Assembly: GCF_008831285.2 (NCBI RefSeq)
Contig: NC_045141.1
Location: 10,652,106 to 10,716,105, forward strand
DNA from: Nymphaea colorata
Taxonomy: Eukaryota; Streptophyta; Magnoliopsida; Nymphaeales; Nymphaeaceae
Reading direction: 5' to 3'
Length of the DNA stretch: 64,000 nt
A program made the position numbers and the translations under genes. Positions 50,301 to 62,300 of the stretch are shown here, in pieces (positions within the stretch are counted from its first letter, which is position 1; each line of letters starts with the position of its first letter). Under the pieces are notes generated by a model. That model saw only the letters and a program-made list of their open reading frames with translations, had not been told where the DNA came from and did no database searches.

Positions 50301-53300
50301 TGAAGTTGCTGAACGGAAGAATCGTCAGTTATTGAATATGACTCGAGCTCCTCTTTTTCAACGTCATGTTCCAAAAGGGTATCGGAGGGATGCTGTAGTG
50401 ACCAGTGCGTATCTAATTAACCGTATGCCTAGTCGTGTGTTGAATGGGCAGACGCCTCATTCTATGTTACCTGGGAGTCGTGAACCTTTCTCTCTTCCAC
50501 CTAGAGTTTTTGGTTGTGTTTGTTTTATTCACAATCACAGTCCTAATATTAAAAAGCTTGATCGTAGGTCGGTTAAGGGCGTTTTTCTAGGTTATTCCCC
50601 TACTCAAAAAGGATATAAGTGTCGAAACCCTTCCATAGGTCGTGCCTATGTTACCAAAGATGTCACCTTCCTGGAACATACTTCATATTTTGGTGAGAAT
50701 TCTCTTCAGGGGGCGAGGTCTACAATGAGAGAAGAGTATTCTCCCAATCAAGAGATTCAATTTATAGATTTTTTGGAATACAAGAAGGAAGAGATTGAGG
50801 TTGCTAACCCTCTAGAGCACAATGAGGATGATGGATGTTGAACTGTGGATAAGGAGAGACATGACCGTTTGTTTGGGCAGGTTTACTCTAGGTGAAAGTC
50901 GCCTGCGGCAGGACCCACTGATGAAGCGATGCCCTCTGGTGACAAAAATCCTACTCCAAATCCTAATGCTACTCCTTCCTTGGATGACCCAAGTCGTGCC
51001 CAAGAGATGTCATCTAGAGGAGTAGAAATCTTAGTTTAACAAGGTCCTTGAGATCAAATTCAGCAGCCAGTGAACCCTTTAATCTTGTTATCTCATCTTC
51101 ATCATCACCTGTAACAATCATATCATCAACATAGACTAACAAGAGAGTAACCTTACTCTCCTTCCTCTTTACAAATAGAGTATGATCTCCGTTTCCTTGA
51201 TTGTAGCCATGTTGTCTCATTACAAGTCTAAGACGTTCAAATCATGCTCGGGGAGACTCCTTGAGCCCATACAAAGCCTTCTTCAGTTTACAGCATTTTC
51301 CCGGTTTCTCATATCCTGGGGGCATACACATATACACTTCTTTATCAAGATCTCCATTGAGAAAACTAGGGTGTAGACCAACTTCTACTCCTCTAGATGC
51401 TGAACACAAACTCAGTATTAAGGATGGAGAACCTCTTTGTGAAGAAGCTAAGGGGAGATATCAACGTTTAGTTGGAAAATTGATCTACCTCACTCTGACT
51501 AGACCTGATATAACATTTGCCGTTAATATGATGAGTCAGTTTATGCATGCGCCTACAAATTCTCACTTGAAGGCTGTCGACAGAATCTTATGTTACTTGA
51601 AGAGGAATCCTGGCAAGGGACTTCTATATGTGAAACAAGGGCCTATTGAGATTGAAAGGTATTCAGATTCAGACTGGGCAGGCTGTGTTGATACTAGAAG
51701 ATCTACTTCAGGGTACTGCGTCTACTTGGGAGGAAATCTTGTTGTTTGGAGAAGCAAGAGACAAGATGTTTGTTTCTGCTCAAGTGCAGAGGCTGAATAT
51801 AGGGCTGTTGCTTCTGGAGTGTCAGAATGACTGTGGCTGAAAGTATTGCTGACTGATATTGGGATAGAGACTGAAGGACCTATGAAGATGTACTGTGATA
51901 ACAAGTCTGCAATCAATATGGCCTGTAGAAATACGAACAAGAAGGAGACGAAGAGCAACAATGATCACGATGTAACGTGGAAAACCCTCAACACGAGGGA
52001 GAAAAAACCACGAATGAGGAGGAGTTGGTGCCCACTAGCAGCCAGACTCTCTCTCTCTTAAGATTATCATTAACTTAAGGATTAGGGTTACAAGACTTAA
52101 GTAGAGCCCAAAACGGGCTACAAGGCGGGTCGGGTACGGATCCGGACCCGAAACCCACAAACTATCAACACTCCCCCTCAAGTTGGGCATACATATCAAA
52201 CATGCCCAACTTGGATACATTCCTCTCAAATGAAGCTGAAGGAAGAGCTTTCGTCAGAACATCAGCAGTTTGGTCTTCAGACTTCATGTAAGGTAAGATC
52301 AACTCCTTCGCATCAATCCTTTCCCGAATGAAGTGACGATCAATTTCAACATGTTTTGTTCTGTCGTGAAGAACAGGATTGTTGGCTAAGTTGATTGCAG
52401 ACTTGTTATCACAATACATCTTCATAGATCCTTCAATCTCTATTCCAATGTCAGTCAACAATATCTTCAACCACAATAACTCTGACACTCCCATAGCAAC
52501 TGCCCTATATTCTGCCTCTGCACTGGATCTAGAGCAAACATCCTGTCTCTTGCTCCTCCATACAACAAGGTTTCCTCCCAAGTAGACACAGTACCCTGTA
52601 GTGGATCGTCTGGTATCACCACAACCTGCCCAATCCGCATCAGAATAGCCCTCGATTTCCACAGTCTCTTGTTTCACATACAGGAGTCCCTTACCAGGAT
52701 TTTTCTTCAGGTAGCATAGCACTCTGTCCACAGCCTTCAGGTGTGCATCGGTTGGCGCATGCATGAATTGGCTCAAAACATTCACCGCAAAGGTGATATC
52801 AGGTCTCGTGAGGGTAAGATAGATTAGCTTCCCAACCAGACGTTGATATCTTCCCTTGTCTTCTTCACAGAGAGGCTCTCCATCTCTAAGACTCAACTTG
52901 TGCCCAGTGTCAAAAGGGGTAGGAGTAGGTCTACATCCCAATTTACCAGTTTCTTCCAGCAGATCTAATGTATATTTCCTTTGGTTTAGTACAATACCAG
53001 TACTAGACCTAGCAACCTCAATACCAAGAAAATACCTTAGTTTGCCAAGATCTTTGAGGTCGAATTCTGTAGCCAGTAACCCTTTTAGCTTGATAATCTC
53101 CTCCTCATCATCTCCAGTAACAATCATGTCATCTACGTAGACGAGCAGGAGAGTAACCTTGCTCTCCTTCTTCTTCACAAACAGAGTGTGATCTCCATTT
53201 CCTTGTTTGTATCCATGACGTATCATCACTCTTCTCAGTCGTTCAAACCACGCTCTAGGCGATTGCTTAAGGCCATACAATGCCTTTTTCAGCTTGCAAC

Positions 53301-56300
53301 ACATTTTTGGTTCTTCATATGCTGGAGGCATATGCATATATACTTCTTCTTCGAGGTCACCATTGAGGAATGCATTCTTAACATCCAGTTGATACATCTT
53401 CCACTCCTTCATCACAGCTAGGGATATAACCACCCTCACAGTCTTCATTTTCGCAACAGGAGCAAAGGTTTCCAAGTAATCAATTCCATATTTCTGGCTA
53501 AACCCCTTGGCCACAAGTCTAGCTTTATATCTTTCAACACTCCCATCTGGTTTGTACTTGATGGTATACACCCATTTGGATCCAACTAGGTGAGCGGCTT
53601 CAGGAATCTTCACCACTTCCCATGTCAAGTTTCTTCTTAGGGCATCTATTTCTTCTTTCATTGCATCAGCCCACTTGGAGTCACTTTGAGCTTCAGCGAC
53701 AGTCCTGGGAATCACAGCCAAAGAAAGAGTAGAAACAAAGCACTTGTAATCTTTCCCAAGTCTGGAATAAGAAACAAAATTACCAATGGGGTGTTGAGTA
53801 CATGACCTGACACCCTTTCTCAGGGCAATGGGAAGATCGTCATTCTTCTTTTCAACCTCATCATGGGTCTCCACGGTCTCCTCGGTAGGACTTGGTTCAT
53901 CTAGGGAAGGAGTGGCATTGGGATTGGAAGTAGAGCTAACATCACAAGTCATCACCTCTGTCCGAGTACCTCGTCTAGAGTAGAACTGTCCAAACAACTG
54001 AGGGCCTTCCTTCTCAATGCTATTGTCACCCCTTTCCTCCTTCTCAGGCACATCAACAGTATTAAGTGATTCTGCTTTCTTGTAGTCCAAAAAATCTATA
54101 AACTGAAGTTCCTGTCTCTGAGAATACTCTTCCCTGCCCACAGACTGCTCCCCCTGAAGAGGATTCGCACCAAAGTAAGAGGCATGTTCCAAGAAGGTAA
54201 CATCCCTCGTAACATAAGCTCGACCAGTAATAGGATCAATACATTTGTATCCTTTTTGCGTAGGGGAGTATCCAACAAAGACACCTTTGATAGACCTAGG
54301 ATCAAGTTTCTTGACATTTGGACTGTGATCATGGATAAAACATACACAACCAAAAACACGAGGAGGAAGAGGAAATGGTGGACGACTGCCAGGAAGCAAC
54401 GAGTGGGGAGTCCTACCATTCAAAACACGACTGGGCATGCGGTTAATAAGATAGGCACTAGTAAGAACTGCATCACCCCAATAGTGTTTAGGAAGATTTC
54501 TCTGAAACAAAAGAGCCCTGGTGACATTAAGAAGTTGACGATTTTTCCTTTCAGCTACCCCATTTTGAGGGGGGGTGTAACTACAAGATGTCTCGTGAAC
54601 AATCCCCCGTTGTCTAAGAAACTCCTCAACAGGCCGACACATGTACTCACGGGCATTATCGGACCTGAAAGTTTTAACATTCGCACCATACTGGGTATGC
54701 ACAAGAAGAATAAATGTCTCGATGATTCGAGGAACCTCGCTGCGGTCTTTTAACAAGTATATAAATGTAGCACGAGAGAAATCATCAATGAAAGTGATAA
54801 AATACTGGAAACCTTGACGGGTATAAATGCCCGAAGGTCCCCATACATCAGAGTGAATCAGGGAAAAAGCTTCATTAGCACAACTAGAAGAAAGAGGATA
54901 CGAAGCCCTCACATGTTTGGCAAACTGACAAACATCACAAGAAATGGAAGACACATCAAAGGAGGAACACAAGTCTGGAAACAAATGTTTCAAAATCCCA
55001 AAAGGTAAATGCCCAAAACGTTCATGCCAGTACATAAAAGACTGAAGACAATCTTCTCTTCTCTTATCTGTCTTGCGGATCGCTGTCAACAGAGCAGTAG
55101 CCACACGTATGGGAAGACGATATAATCCATCAGAAGCTAAACCAATCCCAATCCTCTTCCCTGTCACCAAGTCCTGCAAAACACAACGATCGGCAGAGAA
55201 TATAAGTTCACAATTCAATTCTTTAGTAAGTCTACTGACGGATAAGAGATTTAAAGGAAACTGGGGAACATGTAAAGCGCCCTGCACATGAAATTTGTCC
55301 AACAAGGACAGAGTGCCTTCGCCTGCCACACAGGTAGAGGAACCATCTGCAAGAGAAACACGTTCCCTTCCCGAGGACAACTTATACTCATGAAACAATT
55401 TTGGATTACCTGTCATGTGATGAGTAGCACCACTATCGACAATCCATTCCCCCACAGAAGAGTTACCTTGATTGCCAATAACTGCAAGAGCATGATTAGC
55501 TGTAGTTCCCTCTGAGGTCTCAGTCTTGTTGACATCGAGCCTGCCCAAATAAGCCCTTAGTTCACGAAGCTGGTCAGCAGAAATGGAGACTTTTTCTCCA
55601 CTAGAGGTGGCTTGCACCTCAGACACAGGCGTTCTCCCAGTCAAAGATCTCCCTCTGTTCCCCTTCTTTTCTGGATGAAGATCCCAGCAATAATCCACAG
55701 TGAGTGCACCGGCGAAGAGACCTAGATGGGCCGCCAGGACCACGACTCACGAGAGCAGATCTCTCGTTATAGGGCACAAGTTCCCTCTTCCCTTCTTGTG
55801 TAACAAGCCTTCTCTGTTCTTCCGCTTCAACACAGGAGTACACATCTTCAATACTGGACACCTCCCCTGAATTCAAAATCTGGCTTCGAACACCTTCAAA
55901 CTCATCATTTAAACCTGCTAAAAATAGGAACACCCTGTTTTCCCATTCATGAGCAACATAGAGCGCCTGATCATGGGGACAATGCCAAGGAATATCAGAA
56001 TGATAGTCAAGCTCTTCCCACTTGGCTTTCAAAGCCCCATAGTACTCTGCAACAGACGAGGTCCCTTGTCGAATGCCATAGACTGTCTTCATTACTTGGT
56101 AAGTACGAATTGCGGTCTTCTTTTGGCCATACATTTGCTCGAGGACCACCCACATGTCTCTAGCAGTCTTCTTCCGAAGGATAAGGGGCTGAATATCGGC
56201 GGAAACGGAATTGACAATCCAAGTTTTCACTTGATTATCCTCAAGAAACCAAGTATGCCACACATCACTTGTTCTTGCTGGTTCAGGGTTGCTCCCATCA

Positions 56301-59300
56301 ATATAGGCCATGCGACCACGGCCAGCAATCCCCATGGTCATAGCAGGCGACCACGAGAAATAATTAGCCTTGGTGAGGCGAAGAGTGATGACCTGCATGG
56401 GAACATTCTCAGTTCTAAAAGCCCCTATTTCAGTGGGATTGGTGTTGACAGTTGACGAGGAAGAGGCTGCCATAATCACAGACCAGTCTAGCTACGGGTG
56501 AAGCCCAGTAGGCAGCAAGGGCAGCAGGGAGCAACAGCACAATACAACACCAAAAACAAGGCAGAGAGCAGGCAACAGACAAAACGAAGCAGAACGCTGC
56601 TGGACAGAGGGTCGCTGGGCAGGCCGACGCTGGGCGGAAGCGACTGAGCAGGCAACAGAGAGGCAGCCGCTCAGGCAGAACGGCGCGGCGCTGGGCGGAA
56701 ACAGACCGCTGGAACCAGGCAGAGCGGCGCACCGGCGGAAGCAGACCGCCGGAAAAAGACACGGCGGTGGACCGGTCGTCGCTAGGCGGAGACGGCGGAA
56801 TCCTGAGCGGCGCTGATCATGGGCGGCGCTGGGCGGAGACGGCGGCGGGGCGACAGACGAAGCTCAGGGCGGCGCTGGGCACGGGCGTCGGGCACAGGCG
56901 TCGGGCGTCGGGCAAGGGCGTCGGGCGAAGCTCGGACACGAGCGTCGGGCACGGGCGATGAACAGGGCCGGGCGAGTGCCAGGCGAATCCTCCTCCAACA
57001 CGGGCAAAAGACAAACCAGAAACGCCGGAACTTCACGGCTCTGATACCATGTAGAAATACGAACAAGAAGGAGACGAAGAGCAACAATGATCACGATGTA
57101 ACGTGGAAAACCCTCAACACGATGGAGAAAAAACCACGAATGAGGAGGAGTTGGTGCCCACTAGCAGCCAGACTCTCTCTCTCTTAAGATTATCATTAAC
57201 TTAAGGATTAGGGTTACAAGACTTAAGTAGAGCCCAAAACGGGCTACAAGGCGGGTCGGGTACGGATCCGGACCCGAAACCCACAAACTATCAACATGGC
57301 CAACAACCCTGTGTTACATGACCGAACAAAGCATGTCGAGATTGATCGTCACTTCATCCGAGAGAGAATTGATGCCAGAGAGTTGATTCTACCATATATG
57401 AAGTCTGAAGACCAAACTGCTGATGTTCTGACTAAAACTTTATCTGTGACTCCATTTGAGAGAAATGTATCCAAGTTGGGCATGTTTGATATGTATGCCC
57501 AACTTGAGGGGGAGTGTTGACATATGTGGTGTTTGGGTCTTTTGTCTGGGTCTGGATCTGGACCCGATCCAGTGTGTGGTTATGACCCTACTTAACTGTG
57601 TAAACCCTAATTTCAGTGAGTGAATAATATTCTAAGAGAGAGAGTGTCTGGTGGCTAGTGGGCACAAATCGTCCTCACCCGTGGTTTTTTCCCTCTTGTT
57701 GAGGGGTTTTCCACGTTACATCCGTGTTCGTTTCTCGTTCCCTCGCTTTTACTGTTTCTACAGATATGAATCATTTTTGGTGCATTCGGTGAGAAGGGAT
57801 CCATAAGGAGTCATATGAAAAAATGCACCCGAATCGATAATCCAAGAATACTTGAAGAAGTAGATGCAACGGTAGCCCCCAATGTTGAAGGTGTGCTCCC
57901 TCCCTTAAGCAAAGGTTGAATGGCTTCAATGAGATTAGGTTGAAGAGCACTTATGAGCTGATCGAGTTGAAATGAGCTTGCTTCTTTCTTTTCTTCTTGG
58001 ATGGGAACCGCCACATTACTTCTCTTGTCAGAAGTTCTTAGTTTTGGACATTGGGTTTTGTATGTCCTTCTTGGCAATGATAATAAATAATTTTTCTTCT
58101 TGCTCCTTCATTTGTTTGGTTTAAATGTGGAGGTCTATAAGGTTTCAAGTAGGCCCCCGACCTAGATGTGGCAAGAACAATATTGGTTTTATCTCTATCA
58201 AGACAAAGTCGATTTTCTTCTATTTAAAGTTCCGCAATAGCCTCATTCATGGATGGTGTTTTAGAACGATGGAGCAAAGAGGTTTTAACACCATCAAATT
58301 CGGGTCTAAGGCCTATGATAAACTTATAAAACTCACGTTGGATTTGCTTTTCTCTAAGTATAAGATCTCTTGTATTAACCCATTGTGGTTCAAAAATACT
58401 TAAATTCATCATACAATTGATTCATTTCAGCCACATAATCTTTAATGGACCTATCTCCTTGTTGAAGATTGTGAACCTTGAGTTGAATATTATGCATATA
58501 AGCAACTTCTCTCATGGTATGAGTTTTCTTTAGATATTCCCAAGTCTCTTGGGCAGAATTTAATTTAGAAATCTGCCCACTAGTAGCATTGTCAACACAA
58601 GACAATATCCATGTGATAATTTTGTGATGACATACACTGCATTCTTCCCATTTCTTATTGTATTCAGCCACAACTTTCTCTTTTTCTGTTCCATCTAATT
58701 CCACAACCCTTCCATCAACAACTTTTGTTAAGAGTAGTTGTGGTTCAATTTTTGTTCCATCAACTAATCGCCAAAGGTTTTTACTACGAATAAAATGTTT
58801 CATAGTTCTAGCCCATTAGATATAGTTAGTTGACGAAAGTTTGGGAAATGGAAGAGAAGAGACTTTGTCATCCATTGAGCACAATCAACAAGGAAAGTCC
58901 ACTTACAAGTTATGAGGAAGCTTGCTGCCACGTGAAGAAAGCTCCACCGCGTGAAGAAAATCACAGCAATAATAGAAAAACAGTCACACTTTTAGCAGCC
59001 ACGAAAGCTTGATATGATAGGCTCAATCCCATCACAAGATCGCCTTGAAACCACAAGAAATAATTTTCAAGAACCAGCAAGAAAGACAACACCTTCTTGA
59101 GTCAAACCACAGCCGGAAATATAACAAACACTTGGAGTGCTTCACAGCTCCAAAGGGAGAGTAAAAGCTGATTCTTCAATCTTTGAAAGACAGCAGGTCG
59201 ACGAGCCAAAACAATGCTCTGATACCATGTAAATCAGGCCCAAACACGACAAATGCTTCAAGAGAAACAACCTTGAAGCTTCCACCAACTTTAATAAGTA

Positions 59301-62300
59301 ATACTCGAAAGACCTCAAACAAGAGGTGAAGAAAACTTATATTAATCACAACAAAAGATACAAGAGAAGGCTAAAAAGCCATAACCAAACAATAGAGGAT
59401 GTACACTATTTATAGAGGAGAGAGCCAAAAGAAAGGAGAAGGCCTAGCCGTTGGGACTAGTTCCAACGGCTAGAAATCTAGCTGTTGGGACTAGTCTCCC
59501 TTTAGGTAAAACAGAAAAAGATAGGGATAAAAGGGGAAGATAAAAAATACAGTGAGAAGGAAAATACATAAAGAATGTAAAAATTACATAAGTATCTTAA
59601 GTACCCAAATATATATAGAATATATAGAATATATACATTCTAACAAATAGTACATCCGCTAATCTCCTAACCCCTTCGTAAGTGGAGATTAGAGTTAAGT
59701 AAAAATAACAGTAAGAAATATGTACTTTTTCAAAATTGCATATGACCACCCAAACCCAGGGATATTACTTTTAACGACAGATATGCATGCTCTTTGACAA
59801 CACTAGTGGTTCTTTCCTAAGCCCACTTTGGGAATTTTGGATTCCTCTGTTCTACTTATGGTGACATCAGGATGCCTGCAAGATTGCCTTAGACAAGGAT
59901 GCAAGCTGTTTTGATTCTTCAACATTCTTGGTGTTTGAAATTTTTGCAATTGATTTTTTCATAGTTTTCTAACTGGTCTTCTTTTCCTGCTTCTAGTGCC
60001 TAACAATGACTGTAAATGAACGTTCAAACTTCTCTGAGGGGGAAATTCAAACGCTTATGTCTATTGATGCTGATAGGACCGTGAACCTGTGCAACAGTTT
60101 TCACGAATTGTGGAGGTAAACATCGTTTTTTTCTAGTGTATTTTACCACCAGTACATCTATTTGTTTGCTTGATATTGTTTTCGCTGTTATCAGCAGTAT
60201 TTGATTGTTAACCTTGTGGAGTACCCATTGGCAACTTTTATATAAAAAAAGCCTTTTCATATTAATGCTTTGTCAACATATTAGAAAATTAAGGAACTAA
60301 TGGGTGAGAGAACAATCTCAAAAGCTGGACCAACTTTTAGCTAATGTACGTTTGACCGATAGGGCAATGTTCTGTCTTAGGGGAGTTAATATGGAAACAG
60401 AAATGAAAACAGCAAATAATAATGAAAAGGGACATCTGCAGAGTGCTTTACAATGAACTGGGTTCTTGTTCGGCTCTTGGAGAAACGCGTGAAATAGCAA
60501 AAGTGGTAGGCTGGTTAAGAAAAAAAGTACTGAAAGTAAGAGGTGGTTAATCAGTAAATGGAAACAAACTATTTAGGAGAAGTAAATTAGGGTTTTTGAG
60601 GGTTACCCCTGGACAATTGGAAATCAGAGAAGAGAAAAGATGGACACTCAAAGGACGAGAGTTATTGAAGTAGAAACTTCAACAAAATAAAGTATCAGAA
60701 ATTTGTGGAAAGATAGAAGATGTAAAATCGAAAGTAGATAATGAAGGAAAAAACATTTAATGGAAAGAAAGATAATGGAGACTTGAGAAAAGATTTGCTT
60801 CTTGACCTGAGAAGGAAGGGGTCTTTAGGATACCGATTTTTGATAGATCAGAAGTCCTGAATCCAACAGCCCTCTGGTTGCATGTCAGAATTCACCAGTT
60901 TTGCCTTGCAGAAGGAAGAAAAAGAAGGTGGGTCCCAATCCCTTCTTGTTATCGTCCTGCCTTTTTTTTAGCCATGGGATGTGCCATTTGTGACGGTTTT
61001 TAGTATGGTAAACTAAAAAAGAAAAAGCCATCTGTCCATGTTCGTGATTTCAATATATATATATATATATATATATATTTGTGACGGTTTTTAGTATGGT
61101 AAACTAAAAAAGAAAAAGCCATCTGTCCATGTTCGTGATTTCAATATATATATATATATATATAGGAATTGAAATCAGTAGGCTAATGCGCAGTGTTGTG
61201 TTTTTTTACATTTTGCGATGCTAAAAACTGTCATAAATGGTGTATTCCATGATGGCAGTTGATTGACTACAGTTTTTAACCATGGAATGCATCATTTGCA
61301 ACGGTTTTTGAATCACAAAAATGTAAGAAAAAACCATCCAGCCATGGATGTTGGCAGGCCAACTCAATTTTCATATATATATATATATATATATCTGTGT
61401 GTGTGTGTGTGTGTGTGTGCACACGCTCTAGGAAAAATGAAGATAGTATAGATATTGGACTAATTTTTTCTGATTCATTCAATAATGTTATTCCGTTTCC
61501 TGATTCTTGGATGAATGGTTAGCAGATTTTCTTCATCTTTCCAGCCCCTTAGTCTCTGTCATCTAGGCTAGTTAAATTTTAAATGCCACTTAACGTCACA
61601 TTATAATGCATCATCTTGTTCTGCATCTGTTGTTGTGGTTTCACATTTTCAATACCATCAAGTGATGCACCTTATTTTATCTGTGGTTTTAGCTTACCGG
61701 TGCAAATCGGGGTCGCTCTATTTCTTTTATACACACAAGTCAAAGTTGCATTTGTTTCTGGAATTGCGATAACCATTTTGCTGATACCAGGTATGCTCTT
61801 TGGACTTATAAGGGGGTCTAAAAATGCTTTATCACATAATGCCTAGTTTACTTAACTTTCAATGGCAAGTTTACTTGTTTACGTGTCTTCGGTTATGCTT
61901 GCCAAGTGCTAGAAAGTGTGGTTAGTTTAGCTTAACTTGAATATATTTTTTTTTATGGGTTAGATCATCGTTTCTAGCTTTCAGTCTCTTAACTTTTTGC
62001 AGTGAATCGATGGATTTCTGGGTTAATTGCAAATGCAACAGAGAAAATGATGAAACAGAAAGATGAAAGGTTTGTGTTGCTTGGTTTATCTTGAAATGAA
62101 CTTGCGAATGTCCATGCTGCATAAATATGGGTGATGGTTTTCTCAGTTGCAACAAGTAACTTATTCTAAAAAAGGAACTTCGTCACTAAACCTAACATGA
62201 AATATAGTGCATGATTAAATAACCTTATTGGACACAATTAAGCACGTATAATAAAAAATAATAATAATAACCTATGTCACACGGATACTTGGGTTTGGCC

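Larger units (their letters stand above)
49391..51923 (+). pseudogene. Copia A pol remnant (protease, integrase, RNase H; rearranged RT)
   Basis: [17 protein letters not shown] gives the protease at 49420-49470. WHERLGHL and [13 protein letters not shown] give the integrase finger, HSDVWGPSG and FITFIDDCS the core, and [11 protein letters not shown] the catalytic tail (50306-50340). [14 protein letters not shown] and [13 protein letters not shown] follow. RT is interrupted: the expected [14 protein letters not shown] section is missing and the RT centre is inverted (51028-51382). + strand reading returns at [15 protein letters not shown] (51370), through [34 protein letters not shown] and [13 protein letters not shown] to [11 protein letters not shown], where B interrupts. 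The final piece resumes at 57302 ([17 protein letters not shown]). Stops at 49877, 50177 and 51828 also break it. Confidence 0.92.
51924..57296 (-). mobile_element. Copia B: innermost, very young Ty1/Copia retrotransposon
   Basis: 5373 bp with 247-bp LTRs (51924-52170 and 57050-57296) that by eye differ at a single base (CGAGGG against CGATGG). TSD TGGCC. Primer site GGCTCTGATACCA (57037-57049, reverse strand). Polypurine tract at 52171-52186 (reverse of CTCCCCCTCAAGTT). Gag and pol are in different frames but otherwise open. It is antisense to Copia A, into whose RNase H it inserted, and to the ABCC13 host gene. Confidence 0.96.
48103..57762 (+). mobile_element. Copia A: middle Ty1/Copia retrotransposon
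   Basis: LTRs at 48103-48339 and 57515-57762. TSD GATAT at 48098-48102 and 57763-57767. Primer site TGGTATCAAAGCC at 48340-48352. Polypurine tract TTGAGGGGGAG ending at 57514. Inserted in the protease region of Copia C in the opposite orientation (sense to ABCC13). It is itself interrupted by Copia B (51924-57296). The LTRs differ by indels of about 10 bp and several bases, so it is clearly older than B. No recognisable gag, and part of its RT is missing or inverted. Confidence 0.95.
43842..59645 (-). mobile_element. Copia C: outer Ty1/Copia retrotransposon in ABCC13-like intron 11
   Basis: It has two LTRs in direct orientation (43842 to about 44367 and 59228-59645), a matching 5-bp duplication AATAG, an initiator-Met primer site (GCTCTGATACCA, 59216-59227, reverse strand) and a polypurine tract near 44370-44390 (reverse strand). 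The element is antisense to the host gene. Gag lies at the right and pol at the left. Without its passengers (a 751-bp hAT and Copia A with B inside) it would be about 5.4 kb, normal for Copia. Its pol has several stops, so it is dead. Confidence 0.95.

Noticed and set aside
53188-55515. Plus-strand open frames within Copia B, including a 189-codon frame at 54184-54753
   Set aside because: Shadows of the intact pol frame on the minus strand.
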